Shown here: positions 1-7,996 of the stretch, one piece after another | Layout of the letters: every line of letters starts with the position of its first letter | Position numbering within the stretch: the first letter of the stretch is position 1 | NCBI GenBank assembly: GCA_937916135.1 | Contig: CALFTQ010000067.1 | Coordinates: forward strand, 1 to 24,743 | Origin: an uncultured Verrucomicrobiales bacterium | GTDB lineage: Bacteria; Verrucomicrobiota; Verrucomicrobiia; Verrucomicrobiales; Akkermansiaceae | Direction: 5' to 3' | DNA length: 24,743 nt | Position numbers and translations under genes: made by a program | Notes under the pieces: generated by a model | Seen by the model: only the letters and a program-made list of their open reading frames with translations | What the model was told of the DNA's origin: nothing | Databases searched by the model: none

Positions 1-140
1 CGTGGAGTGCTCCACCGCCTCGCTATGGGTATGTCGCCCGTTTCACGGGCTTTGATTTACGCTCGCCTACGGCTCACCAAATTCTAATTTGGCGAGTTTT
101 TAGAAGTCCCCAAATTGTACTTAATGTCAATTGCTCCGGT
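1..140. other. Hairpin-rich non-coding segment at window edge
   Basis: No coding sequence is supported here. Three inverted repeats follow each other within 100 bp: GTGGAG/CTCCAC (2-7/10-15), GCCCG/CGGGC (36-40/46-50) and CCAAATT/AATTTGG (77-83/86-92). The last is extended by CTC/GAG (73-75/94-96) and followed by five T (97-101), so on the + strand it resembles a rho-independent terminator for a gene lying to the left of the window. The density of palindromes also fits the end of a dispersed palindromic repeat, but no second copy was noticed in this window, so the repeat idea is only inference. Confidence 0.4.
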
Positions 141-1025
141 TCAGACCATCAGCGCATCGGTCTCCACTTCGGGTTCGGGCCAGATGGCTTCTCGCACCAT
201 GAAATCCTCCCACCCGAGCAGCAACTGCTCAAAGGTGGCCGGGCTCACATCGAACTGCGTGATGGTGTGGTCTGCCGTGGGGGAGAGGATGAGCTCCACC
301 TTGTTGCCCAGGCGTTCCCATTCATCGCAGAACCACTGGCGCATCTCAAAATCCAGCAGGGGGTCCAGCATGCCGTGCGCGCAGAACAGCGGGGGCAGCT
401 TGCGGCGGAGCAGGGAGCAGGGGTTCACGCTGTCCGGCGCCGGCACCTCTGCGGGGATGTTCAGCTGGCGGGCTTCCGGGGCATCGGTATCCACCACTCC
501 GCGGAAGATGGCCACGCAGGCCGGTTGCAGGGGCAGCACGTCCTCTTTGTTGAACTGCCACCACTTCTTTTCATGCACCATGGGCTGCATGGCGCAGTTC
601 AGGGCCATGAGCCCGCCGGCATCTGCCCCGGCCAGGGTGATGCGGGCCACGTCGATTCCCAGCTCTGCAGCATTGTTGTGCAGCCATTTCCATGCATCCA
701 GCCCGTCGCCGATGATATCGTCTGCCTTCACGCCGTAGCGGGCGCGGGTGCGGAACTCCGGCAGCAGGCACACAATGCCGCGGTGGGCCAGGTGCATCGC
801 CCAGGAAACGAACTCCGTGTTGTATTCCAGGGCCCACATGCCGCCGAAAAAGAACATGACCGCCGGGGCAAAGGCCTCTGGCTTGTGTCCCTTAGGCGCA
901 AACATATGCACACGCAGCGACACGCCATCGGCAAAGCGCTTCCAGATGAAAGAGGGTGCCTGGTCCAGCATGCGGCGGTACCTGGCCTCCCCCTCGGTGC
1001 GGGTGCTGCGTGAAAAGGACGTCAT
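141..1025 (-). CDS. Alpha/beta-hydrolase-fold protein with Asp at the nucleophile position
   Basis: A 294-residue cytoplasmic protein (no signal peptide) resembling the esterase/lipase (hormone-sensitive-lipase-like) branch of alpha/beta hydrolases. Visible landmarks are the oxyanion-type loop FFFGGMW (residues 58-64), the nucleophile elbow, an acid candidate Asp221 (GMLDPLLD) and a His candidate His253 (ADHTI). The elbow, normally G-x-S-x-G, reads G-A-D-A-G-G (133-138), so residue 135 is Asp (codon GAT on the coding strand). Whether it is a hydrolase with an Asp nucleophile, as in haloalkane dehalogenases, or an inactive relative cannot be decided from sequence. It is divergently transcribed from the secreted-protein gene at 1091, with 65 bp between the starts. 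Start ATG at 1025 lies 12 nt after a plausible -10 box. The fold assignment is fairly secure; substrate unknown. Confidence 0.75.
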   Translation of the reverse strand: MTSFSRSTRTEGEARYRRMLDQAPSFIWKRFADGVSLRVHMFAPKGHKPEAFAPAVMFFFGGMWALEYNTEFVSWAMHLAHRGIVCLLPEFRTRARYGVKADDIIGDGLDAWKWLHNNAAELGIDVARITLAGADAGGLMALNCAMQPMVHEKKWWQFNKEDVLPLQPACVAIFRGVVDTDAPEARQLNIPAEVPAPDSVNPCSLLRRKLPPLFCAHGMLDPLLDFEMRQWFCDEWERLGNKVELILSPTADHTITQFDVSPATFEQLLLGWEDFMVREAIWPEPEVETDALMV

Positions 1026-1037
1026 AATGCGCCACTC

Positions 1038-1066
1038 AGTATGCTATTTTCTTGCCAGAAAAGCAA
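1038..1066 (-). promoter_or_regulatory. Putative promoter of the hydrolase gene
   Basis: Read on the - strand: TTGCTT (1061-1066), 17-bp spacer, CATACT (1038-1043), then 12 nt to the ATG at 1025. The predicted transcript would have a leader of only about 5 nt. It overlaps the divergent promoter of the gene at 1091, so the two may compete for polymerase. Confidence 0.45.
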
Positions 1067-1080
1067 GCCTGTTGTAGGTT
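1052..1080 (+). promoter_or_regulatory. Putative promoter of the secreted-protein gene
   Basis: TTGCCA (1052-1057), 17-bp spacer, TAGGTT (1075-1080), then 10 nt to ATG 1091. The -35 box is the same as that of the exbB promoter at 7997. The -10 box is weak, so the call rests mainly on the spacing and the shared -35. Confidence 0.35.
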
Positions 1081-1090
1081 CTAAACAGTT

Positions 1091-2068
1091 ATGAGAGCGA
1101 TTTTCCTGATGTGTTTTCTCCTGTTGGCTGCGCTGGCTCCGCTGAGCGCAGCTCCGCAGACCGGCTTCAGCATGCCCGACCAGAAAGTGGCGCGTGGTAT
1201 CGTGGAGAGCGTGTACAGCACCTGGCGCATCGGCATGATGCGGGCGGATGAAACCGCCTGGCGCGGCGCCACCTCCAAATCCCGCCAGATGAAGGTGCGC
1301 AACCTCATCGTTTCGCAGAAGGGGGAGTTCCCGCATGATTTCTTCCGCAACCAGCCGGAACCACCCAGCCTGGAAAAGTTTCAGTATATCGGCACCCTGG
1401 CCAGCGGCAACAAGAAGAGCCTGGCCGCCACCTATGTGGGTAACGTGCAGCTGGGGGATTCCAAAGCCAGCGAGAATGCCTTTGTTCTTCTCTTTGTGCT
1501 GGAGGATGGCAAGTGGAAGTTTGATCAGAGCCGCCTGTTCAATCTCTCCCGCCTGCCCAGGGTGAAGGAGCGCCTGCACAAGGGCGACCTCAGCGTGCTG
1601 AAAGAGCAGGATGGCTTCCACCCCTATGCCGAGTCTCCGGCGGTGCCTGCTGCCTGCGGGCGCCCCCAGCTCATTGGTAAGGTATTTGTGGATGCTCCCG
1701 GCCGCAGCATTGAGATGAAGATTAACGGTATCTCGCTACACGAGTTTTCGGATGAGCGCCGGGCCGATGTCATCTCCGGTGGCCTCCGCCGCGGCAAGAA
1801 CACCATCAGCTACACCATCACCACCCATGAGAAGCTGGCTCATCCTGCCATGGCCATCGGTCTCTTTGTGATGCCGGAAACCCCGGGCAACCACCCCGTC
1901 TGCGTGTTCGACCATATTCTGGATGCCAGCGATACCGCCAGAGGCGGAGAATTCACCTTTGAAATCACCAGGGACAGCATCGCCTCCATGAGCCCCCGCT
2001 TCACCGGCACCCCGCCCCAGCCCTTCCACGCCGTGCCGCTCAAGAAAAAGCCGGCCGGCGCTAAATAA
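1091..2068 (+). CDS. Secreted protein of unknown function
   Basis: 325 residues with a clear Sec signal peptide (basic Arg2, hydrophobic stretch about 4-20, cleavage likely after LSAA near residue 21). The mature protein is soluble, with no transmembrane helix, no lipobox and a basic tail (KKKPAGAK). I do not recognise a family. The middle (about 85-165) has the look of a small alpha+beta domain (YIGTLASGNKKSLAATYVG then LLFVLEDGKWKFDQSRLF), reminiscent of SnoaL/NTF2-like secreted domains. The C-terminal half (about 195-310) looks beta-rich. Both readings are impressions only. No SD sequence precedes the ATG. The gene is convergent with the U32 gene (63 bp apart) and divergent from the hydrolase. 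Confidence 0.8.
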   Translation: MRAIFLMCFLLLAALAPLSAAPQTGFSMPDQKVARGIVESVYSTWRIGMMRADETAWRGATSKSRQMKVRNLIVSQKGEFPHDFFRNQPEPPSLEKFQYIGTLASGNKKSLAATYVGNVQLGDSKASENAFVLLFVLEDGKWKFDQSRLFNLSRLPRVKERLHKGDLSVLKEQDGFHPYAESPAVPAACGRPQLIGKVFVDAPGRSIEMKINGISLHEFSDERRADVISGGLRRGKNTISYTITTHEKLAHPAMAIGLFVMPETPGNHPVCVFDHILDASDTARGGEFTFEITRDSIASMSPRFTGTPPQPFHAVPLKKKPAGAK

Positions 2069-2131
2069 ATCGGAATTTGCAGCTATCGGAGCTGAAGAGC
2101 GGCCCTGCAGGCAACTGGGCAAACGGGGCCG

Positions 2132-4573
2132 TCACTTCATATCGGTCACGCCGATGCGGTCGAGGAGGTTGAGCTGCTGCATGAGGGAGTCGGGCTTGAG
2201 GCGGCCCTGGAGCAGGGAGCGGTAGCTTTCGATGAGCTCGGTGGTTTTTTCGGCGGATTCATCGAGCAGCTCGATGCGGAAGCGGTTCAGGCCGCAGCGG
2301 CGCATGCCGTCCACATAGCGGGCGGCGGATTGGGCCTGGCCGTTGAACATGGTGTTGCGGCAGCCTTCGTCGCTGCGCAGGTAGTGCATGGCGTGGGTGC
2401 GGTCCATGATGCGCACTTTGTGGTGGTCGCAGGGCTGGCCGCAGTCCTTGAAGCTGTGGCCCTGGCTCAGGAAGGTGCAGAACACGCAGTGCTCGGTGTG
2501 GAACATGGGAATGTGCTGGTGCAGGGTCAGCTCCAGCTCAGGGCCGCAGCCCCCGGCCAGCAGATCGGCCAGCTGAGCGGCGTTCAAATCATACGATACC
2601 GTGAGCTGGCGCATGCCGAACTCTTTCCAGACCCCCACGCTCTCCGGGTTTGCGGTGTTTAGTGAGAAATCGCCCACCATGGGGATGCCCTTGTTGCGGA
2701 ACCAGAGGGCTGCACCCAGGTTGCGCACCAGCACGCCATCCGGCTGCGCGGCTGTAATGTATTTAAAGTAACCGGCTTCGTGCGGTTTCATGATGCGCAT
2801 GGTCGCAATCCAGACCTTGGTGCCCGGGTGTTGCTCTCGTAGCATTTTAGTCACCTCTTCATATTGCCGGATATTCTTGAAATCGAGGTACACGCGGCGA
2901 ATGCCGGCGGCGGCCGCTGCAAAGGCCTGACCGGGCTCGCGGCAGAGCACGAAAAGCTTGTATCCTTTGGCGGGCGACAGGGCAGGGAAGGGGTGGTTCC
3001 AGCCTGGCCACTTTTCTTCGGGGGGCTGAGCATCAGTGCTCTGCGAAAGTTTTTCGATGAGCTCGCGCCGCATCTTGTTGAGCAGCGAGACGGGAAGCAT
3101 GAGATCTTCTTCCAAGGTGTAAGTACACGTGTTCAGGGAGTATCCAGTGCCGCCTAAACGGGAGAATTGGGCCTCGATGGTCTCGCGGGTGAGGGGGCGT
3201 TTCTCGGCTGGCTCCAGGGGTTGGCCGCTGCCCACGGTGATACCGCGGCAGGTGGCGGTGAGCTGGCTGCCGAGCCTGCCTTCGAAATGGATGCAGAGCG
3301 CCTGGCCCGGGGTGGCGGTGGCGTGGCGTTCGAAGTTGCACCAGGTGCCGTGCAGGTATTTATCCAGGGCGGGGTCGGCGGTTTTCCAGAGGAGCTGGCC
3401 GGGTCGCACGAATCGCCAGTCGATGCGGCTGCCTTTGCCGTGGAAGAAGAGGCGGGTGCCCTGCACGCGCCAGATGCGCCCCCCTTGTTCCTCGTTGCGG
3501 TCCTGGCCGGCATCGATGACAAAGCCGTCCCCCGGGGAGATAGGCATGGCGGGCAGGGCATCGAGCTCTACCCAGCCCTCGCCGCTGCGGACGATTCGGC
3601 CTGCCAGGGCACCGCGTTTCTTGCCGAAGCGGCCATGGGTGAGCAGGGGGTGGTCGGTGCCATCCAGCCAGCCGGTGGAAAAGCCGCGGGAGAAGGCCAT
3701 CTGCATGGCGTAGAGGTCGCGGCTGCGCTTTTCTGCTTTGAGGGGCACGCCGGCCAGCGCGGCATCCACCGCGCGGCGGTAGGCGCGGGTGGTGGCGGCC
3801 ACGTATTCCGGGCTCTTCAGGCGGCCCTCAATCTTGAAACTGTGGACCCCGGCGGCAATCATCTGCGGCACGCGGTCGAGCGCGCACAAATCCTGCGGGG
3901 AAAAGATGTAGCGGCGCTCGCCCAGGTCGCGCAGGCGGCCATCGACCTCCAGCTTGTAGGGCATGCGGCAGGCCTGGGCGCATTCGCCGCGGTTGGCGCT
4001 GCGCTGGCCCAGGGTCTCGCTGGTGAGGCACTGGCCGGAGTAGGCCACGCAGAGGGCTCCGTGGCAGAAAACCTCAATGGGCTTGGTGGTGGCCTTGGCG
4101 CAGGCTTCAATCTCGCGGAGGGAAAGTTCGCGGGAGAGCACAATCTGCTGCGGGTCAAAGAGTTCATCCACCAGGCGCACGGCCTCCGGGCTGCTCACGG
4201 TCATCTGGGTGGAGATGTGGAGCTCAATCTTCCACTTGCCGGCCTTGCGCTGGCGGGAGATGAGGTCAGCCAGCCCCATGTCCTGCACGATGACTCCATC
4301 CACCCCGGCGGCATCCAGGGCGCTCAGGTATTCAAAGGCCTGGGGGAACTCTGCCGGGAAAATCAGCACGTTCATGGTCACATAGCCACGCACGCCGTGC
4401 TTGTGCAGAAAAGGCATGAGGGCGCCCAGGTCCTCGCGGGTGAAATTATCCGCCCTCATGCGGGCGTTGAACTGATCCAGCCCGAAGTAGACGGCATCCG
4501 CGCTGTTGGCCACGGCTGCGCGGACGCAATCCCAATTACCCGCGGGGGCAAGAACTTCCGGCTTTCTGTTCAT
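2132..4573 (-). CDS. Peptidase U32 family protein, RlhA-type, with two Cys-cluster domains
   Basis: 813 residues. The first U32 domain (about residues 5-290) begins PEVLAPAGNWD and has the diagnostic cluster C170-HGALC175-x6-C182 then NRGEC198-AQAC202. Despite the peptidase name, characterised members with this cluster are RNA hydroxylases: RlhA makes 5-hydroxycytidine at C2501 of 23S rRNA and TrhP makes 5-hydroxyuridine in tRNA. This protein is longer than E. coli RlhA (about 650 residues). The extra C-terminal part carries a second TIM-barrel-like segment with its own C696-VFC699...C711-GQPC715 cluster. An upstream in-frame ATG at 4627 would overlap the preceding gene by 32 bp. I prefer ATG 4573, directly before the conserved PEVLAPAG and 22 bp after the preceding stop. 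Last gene of a unit with the IF-1-like and AsmA-like genes. RNA modification is inferred from family; the target is not shown. Confidence 0.85.
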   Translation of the reverse strand: MNRKPEVLAPAGNWDCVRAAVANSADAVYFGLDQFNARMRADNFTREDLGALMPFLHKHGVRGYVTMNVLIFPAEFPQAFEYLSALDAAGVDGVIVQDMGLADLISRQRKAGKWKIELHISTQMTVSSPEAVRLVDELFDPQQIVLSRELSLREIEACAKATTKPIEVFCHGALCVAYSGQCLTSETLGQRSANRGECAQACRMPYKLEVDGRLRDLGERRYIFSPQDLCALDRVPQMIAAGVHSFKIEGRLKSPEYVAATTRAYRRAVDAALAGVPLKAEKRSRDLYAMQMAFSRGFSTGWLDGTDHPLLTHGRFGKKRGALAGRIVRSGEGWVELDALPAMPISPGDGFVIDAGQDRNEEQGGRIWRVQGTRLFFHGKGSRIDWRFVRPGQLLWKTADPALDKYLHGTWCNFERHATATPGQALCIHFEGRLGSQLTATCRGITVGSGQPLEPAEKRPLTRETIEAQFSRLGGTGYSLNTCTYTLEEDLMLPVSLLNKMRRELIEKLSQSTDAQPPEEKWPGWNHPFPALSPAKGYKLFVLCREPGQAFAAAAAGIRRVYLDFKNIRQYEEVTKMLREQHPGTKVWIATMRIMKPHEAGYFKYITAAQPDGVLVRNLGAALWFRNKGIPMVGDFSLNTANPESVGVWKEFGMRQLTVSYDLNAAQLADLLAGGCGPELELTLHQHIPMFHTEHCVFCTFLSQGHSFKDCGQPCDHHKVRIMDRTHAMHYLRSDEGCRNTMFNGQAQSAARYVDGMRRCGLNRFRIELLDESAEKTTELIESYRSLLQGRLKPDSLMQQLNLLDRIGVTDMK

Positions 4574-4595
4574 GCGGTGTAGTGATACCGGGTAT

Positions 4596-4820
4596 TCAGG
4601 CCATGCTGCGGATGCGGGCTCGCTCAAAATCCGCCGGGCAGATGGTCACGTTTACCTTATCCCCGGGCTTGATAAGCTCGAGCAGGTGGGCCTCCTTGCG
4701 CTGCACAAAGGCAACGGTGGCCTTGCCGTTGGGCAGGGTGGCGTGGAAAGCCGTGGGGGCAAAGCGCTCCTTGATGGTGCAGGTGCAGTCGATATACTGG
4801 GACGGATATTGCTGGCTCAT
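4596..4820 (-). CDS. infA: IF-1-like small OB-fold (S1-type) protein
   Basis: 74 residues, the usual length of translation initiation factor IF-1. The middle and end follow the IF-1 pattern: CTIKERFAPTAFHATLPNG matches the GTVxExLPNxxFRVxLxNG strand pair, and LIKPGDKVNVTICPADFERARI matches the RILxGDKVxVELxPYDLxxGRI ending. IF-1 sits in the ribosomal A site with IF-2 and IF-3. The N-terminus (MSQQYPSQYIDC) is unlike standard IF-1, so this could be a divergent paralogue rather than the only IF-1. The start ATG 4820 overlaps nothing and follows the AsmA stop by one base (TGA-T-ATG), implying translational coupling; a longer in-frame start at 4865 would run into the AsmA gene. Being placed just before an RNA-modification-type U32 gene fits a translation role. 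Confidence 0.7.
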   Translation of the reverse strand: MSQQYPSQYIDCTCTIKERFAPTAFHATLPNGKATVAFVQRKEAHLLELIKPGDKVNVTICPADFERARIRSMA

Positions 4821-4821
4821 A

Positions 4822-6411
4822 TCAGAAAAGGGAATTGAGGAGGGAACCTGCGGCGTTGGCGGCATCGTTGATGATGTTGCCGGATGGTGGGCCGGGGGCT
4901 TCGTTCCGGGGGGAATCTGGCTGCCCGGCCGGTTTTTGTTGCAGCAGGGTATTGAGCAGCTCTGCAGCTGAGCCCTTCGGGATTTCTTTCAGGAATCTGG
5001 AGAGGTTCTGACCCGCCAGCGTGGCGATGCGGATGCTGAGATCCTCCTGCGGTTTGTCCAGAGTCCCGCTCAGATTCATATTCACCCAGAGGTAGGCATT
5101 ATCGGTTCCCTTGGCTGTGAATAGTTTGCCGGTGAGCTCTTCCGGCACGAGCGGGAGCGCCGCGGCAATCCCTTTCGGCACACCGATGGTGAGTGTGCCG
5201 CCCAGGCTGCGGTCGGACCCGATGAGTACATGCCCGTATACAAGGAATGAGCCATCACGGGAGCGGATGTTGATTTGATCAAACAGCCAGGCGTCTTTGA
5301 CCGTGTCGCCATTGTATGGGAAGTGAATCTGGCAGTCTGCTTTCTCGATATCGATGCTGCGGTAGGGGTAGGTATTGCCCACCGGCAACTGGGAGAGGAA
5401 TGGAAGCCCCTCCAGCACACCGTTCTGCACAGAGAATGAACCACTGCCGGTGGCCACGCCTCCTTTCTCGCCGGTCAGCATCAGGCGGCCATACAATTCA
5501 CCGGTGATGCGCTTTTTCCAATCCTCGTTCAGGATGCGGTGCAAATCGCCCTTGTTCACCTGCAAATCGGCAGACCAGTTGCCGGGCTTCATATCGTAGT
5601 GGGCCTTGACCCGCATTTCACCCGGGGTGAGCATGATGCGGCATTCGGTCATGTCCACCTTGTTGTTGTGGTAGACGGCGGTGGCAGATTTGACGCTACT
5701 GTCGCGTAGAAAAGAAAAGGGCGTGTGCAGACGTGCGTTCTCGGCGGTCATCTGCCAGGCATTGGTGCCGATTCGGGGAGCCGGGGAAGCGGTGATATCG
5801 GCCCCGAGCAGTTGGTAGGTGCTGCTGTTGTGTGTCAGGTGCAGATCAGCATCGCGGCATTCCAGCTGCTCCAGATTGAATTCCTGAAGCTTCAGGGGAG
5901 AACTCTCCTTTTTTGCAGCAGCTGCAGTAGTGGGCTTTCTACGGTGCTTCCGGTGCGGTTTTGTTTTCTTTCCGGGCTCTGACTTCGTGGCTGTAGTGCC
6001 GGTCTGAAGGACGAGGGAGGCTTCCTCCATCGTCAGTTTATGGATGTGCAGTCTGCGGCTGAGAAGGGCAGCCCGGTCTATTTCCACACTGATGCGGGAG
6101 ACCTGGGCCTCGCGTATGCTTTTCAGCTGTGATATGCTGGCTCCCTCAGTGGAAATGCGGTTGCCATTGATGGTAAGATTGCTGGCGATATCCACCCTGG
6201 CGGCTCCGGTGGAGCTGCGCATCGCATCAGCCATCTTCTGGCGGAAGTCGTTCCCTTGCAGGTAGGACATGAGCTGGGAATAGCCCACCACCAGCAGAAT
6301 GATAAGGGAAGCAATGACAATAGCAGAAACGAAGACAATGCGGCGCAGGCGCGCATTCATCGCGCCCCGGCTGTGCGTTGAGAATAACCGTCCTTTGTTG
6401 CGTCTCGCCAT
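4822..6411 (-). CDS. AsmA-like inner-membrane-anchored protein
   Basis: 529 residues from ATG 6411. One N-terminal transmembrane helix (about 25-43, RIVFVSAIVIASLIILLVV) is followed by a large periplasmic part. A strongly basic, Ala/Lys/His-rich linker lies at about 142-168. The rest shows the alternating beta pattern of AsmA-type proteins, including the late stretch ...VNMNLSGTLDKPQEDLSIRI that resembles the AsmA C-terminal domain. Such proteins are linked to envelope lipid transport or outer-membrane assembly. Two other in-frame starts exist (6474 and 6360). I chose 6411 because a near-consensus promoter ends 13 nt before it, and 6474 lies upstream of that promoter. First gene of the three-gene unit. 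Confidence 0.7.
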   Translation of the reverse strand: MARRNKGRLFSTHSRGAMNARLRRIVFVSAIVIASLIILLVVGYSQLMSYLQGNDFRQKMADAMRSSTGAARVDIASNLTINGNRISTEGASISQLKSIREAQVSRISVEIDRAALLSRRLHIHKLTMEEASLVLQTGTTATKSEPGKKTKPHRKHRRKPTTAAAAKKESSPLKLQEFNLEQLECRDADLHLTHNSSTYQLLGADITASPAPRIGTNAWQMTAENARLHTPFSFLRDSSVKSATAVYHNNKVDMTECRIMLTPGEMRVKAHYDMKPGNWSADLQVNKGDLHRILNEDWKKRITGELYGRLMLTGEKGGVATGSGSFSVQNGVLEGLPFLSQLPVGNTYPYRSIDIEKADCQIHFPYNGDTVKDAWLFDQINIRSRDGSFLVYGHVLIGSDRSLGGTLTIGVPKGIAAALPLVPEELTGKLFTAKGTDNAYLWVNMNLSGTLDKPQEDLSIRIATLAGQNLSRFLKEIPKGSAAELLNTLLQQKPAGQPDSPRNEAPGPPSGNIINDAANAAGSLLNSLF

Positions 6412-6424
6412 ACTTACCGGCATT

Positions 6425-6453
6425 TTTATAACAGGCTGTCCTCTTTTTTTCAA
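6425..6453 (-). promoter_or_regulatory. Near-consensus promoter of the asmA-infA-U32 unit
   Basis: Read on the - strand: TTGAAA (6448-6453), exactly 17 bp, TATAAA (6425-6430). The expected transcription start is about 6418, giving a leader of only 6-7 nt before ATG 6411. This is one of the best sigma70-type promoters in the window and decides the AsmA start. Confidence 0.7.
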
Positions 6454-6514
6454 GCGTTTAATCGTGAGCCGCACCCGGATTGTGCTAAAAAGTCCTGTAT
6501 TTGTGAAATTTTAG

Positions 6515-6544
6515 TTGACTAACTGCCGTGAATTTGATTGAATA
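6515..6544 (+). promoter_or_regulatory. Putative promoter of the small lipoprotein gene
   Basis: TTGACT (6515-6520) and TGAATA (6539-6544) separated by 18 bp, about 32 bp before ATG 6577. The -35 box is good and the -10 weak. It is divergent from the AsmA promoter. Confidence 0.4.
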
Positions 6545-6576
6545 CGCACTGGAATCATCTAACCATATCCAGATAT

Positions 6577-6771
6577 ATGAAATTTGCCACTCTCATCGCT
6601 TCCGTTGCCTGCGCCGTTGCGTTCAGCTCCTGCTGCTGCCAGACCCAGCCTGCCCCCAAGCTTCGCGCCATGCCCAAAGACCTTGTGCCTGAGGAGCAGC
6701 CTGTGCAGCCCGGCACCATTGCCGAGCAGCCCACTTCCCCTGTAAAAGTGCTTGGCACCAAGGGCAAGTAA
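6577..6771 (+). CDS. Small lipoprotein of unknown function
   Basis: 64 residues. A signal peptide (MKFATLIASVACAVAFSSC) ends in a lipobox-like FSSC with Cys19 as the likely lipidated residue, followed by two more Cys (20, 21). The mature part is short, Pro-rich and without predicted fold (QTQPAPK..., VPEEQPVQPG). Signal peptidase II processing is inferred. ATG 6577 is preferred over an upstream TTG (6538), which overlaps the promoter and would bury the signal peptide. No SD. Followed by a strong terminator, so it is a single-gene transcript. No family recognised. Confidence 0.75.
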   Translation: MKFATLIASVACAVAFSSCCCQTQPAPKLRAMPKDLVPEEQPVQPGTIAEQPTSPVKVLGTKGK

Positions 6772-6800
6772 AGCGATCCCGATAACCATTTTTTCTCAGG

Positions 6801-6837
6801 GCCGCCGAGGAAGGATCCCCGGCGGTCTTCTTTTTTT
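6801..6837 (+). terminator. Rho-independent terminator after the small lipoprotein gene
   Basis: GCCGCCGAGG (6801-6810) pairs with CCCCGGCGGT (6817-6826) with one mismatch and a 6-nt loop, followed by CTTC and seven T. Confidence 0.85.
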
Positions 6838-6843
6838 GTGTGC

Positions 6844-6872
6844 TTGCAATGGGGCAGGAGTTGTGTTAAGCT
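6844..6872 (+). promoter_or_regulatory. Putative promoter of the alkaline phosphatase gene
   Basis: TTGCAA (6844-6849), 17 bp, TAAGCT (6867-6872), then 6 nt to ATG 6879. If real, transcription would start at about the initiation codon (leaderless mRNA). No obvious Pho box was seen. Confidence 0.35.
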
Positions 6873-6878
6873 GCATTG

Positions 6879-7937
6879 ATGAAAAGATATTTGTTCCTTA
6901 CGGCTCTACTCCTGCCCTGGTGCGCAACGTGCTGCTCTGATCTATACGCGCGCGAGCGCACGCACGAGCCCGTGACACCGGTCGTGTGCCCGTCATCGGT
7001 ATCGAAAGTCAGGAATGTGGTGCTCATGATTGGTGATGGTATGGGCTCGGAGCATGTGTGGGCTGCATGGCTCACGAACAAGGGAGCATTGAATATCACC
7101 AACCTGCCGGTGACCGGGTTCTCCATCACGACCTCGGCTTCTCATGCTATCACTGATTCCGCAGCCGGCGGCACCGCCATTGCCTGCGGGTGCAAGGCCA
7201 TCAACAGACAACTGGGCCTGGATGCTGCGGGAAATCCGCGCGATTCCCTGGCTGTGCAGATGCGCCGCGCCGGCAAGGCTACCGGTCTGGTGGTGACTAA
7301 AACAATAACGGATGCCACACCGGCAGCGTTTTATGCGCATAACAAGAGCCGTTATGACACCGCTGCCATAGCGGAGGCGCTGGTTGGCGCCGGATTCGAT
7401 GTGCTCATCGGCGGCGGGGCAGGGGATTTTACAAAAGAACAGAAAGAGAGCCTGAAGAAGAGCACGCAGCTTTTCGAACTGGCGGCGGAGAAACACTGCC
7501 CGCCTGCATCCGAGCGTGGTGACTGGCTGCCGGAGCGGGTGAAAATGGCCCTGCAGACGCTGGAAAAAGACTCGGACGGCTTTTTTCTGATGGTAGAGGG
7601 TTCCCGTATCGATACCTCTGCCCATGCGAATGACCTGCCGGAGACCGTGCGCGAGACACTGGATTTTGATCGTGCGGTTGGTGTGGTGCTGGAGTGGATG
7701 CAGACGCACCCTGATACCCTGCTGGTAGTGACGGCCGACCACCAGACCGGCGGGCTGGCCCTGCCGGGCGGCAATAAGGAAAAGGGAGAAGTGCAGGGCA
7801 GGTTCACCACTTTTGACCACAGCGGCGTGGCCGTGCCGGTATATGCCGCCGGACCGGGAGCTGCGCGCTTCACCGGCGTGCAGGAAAATACTGCCCTCGC
7901 ACCGAAAATTCGCGCAGCTGCCGGAATAGAACCCTGA
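6879..7937 (+). CDS. Secreted alkaline phosphatase (short form)
   Basis: 352 residues. It hydrolyses phosphate monoesters in the periplasm or at the surface using two Zn and one Mg. The whole active-site set can be read: metal Asp53 (MIGDGMG), nucleophile Ser94 (TDSAAGG), the TDATPAAFYAH segment (144-154), Glu240/Asp245/His249 (VEGSRIDTSAH), Asp287/His288 (TADHQTGG) and His314 (FDHSG). E. coli PhoA is about 470 residues; this one lacks the length for the crown domain, so it is a compact version. The N-terminus is hydrophobic with Cys at 15, 18 and 19; it could be a Sec or lipoprotein signal. A TTG three bases upstream is a less likely start. It stands alone between a terminator and the exbB promoter. 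Enzyme class is confident; physiological substrate unknown. Confidence 0.93.
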   Translation: MKRYLFLTALLLPWCATCCSDLYARERTHEPVTPVVCPSSVSKVRNVVLMIGDGMGSEHVWAAWLTNKGALNITNLPVTGFSITTSASHAITDSAAGGTAIACGCKAINRQLGLDAAGNPRDSLAVQMRRAGKATGLVVTKTITDATPAAFYAHNKSRYDTAAIAEALVGAGFDVLIGGGAGDFTKEQKESLKKSTQLFELAAEKHCPPASERGDWLPERVKMALQTLEKDSDGFFLMVEGSRIDTSAHANDLPETVRETLDFDRAVGVVLEWMQTHPDTLLVVTADHQTGGLALPGGNKEKGEVQGRFTTFDHSGVAVPVYAAGPGAARFTGVQENTALAPKIRAAAGIEP

Positions 7938-7996
7938 GACCTACGTGAAAAAAAACTGTTTTTTGCAGGAAAAATTCGGGAATTTGCAATTCTTTC

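Noticed and set aside
2080..2094. Possible terminator CAGCT/AGCTG between the convergent genes
   Set aside because: The stem is only 5 bp and no T-tract follows on either side.
3167..4582. 471-codon open frame on the + strand opposite the U32 gene
   Set aside because: Gly/Ala/His-rich shadow; the - strand frame has strong U32 motifs.
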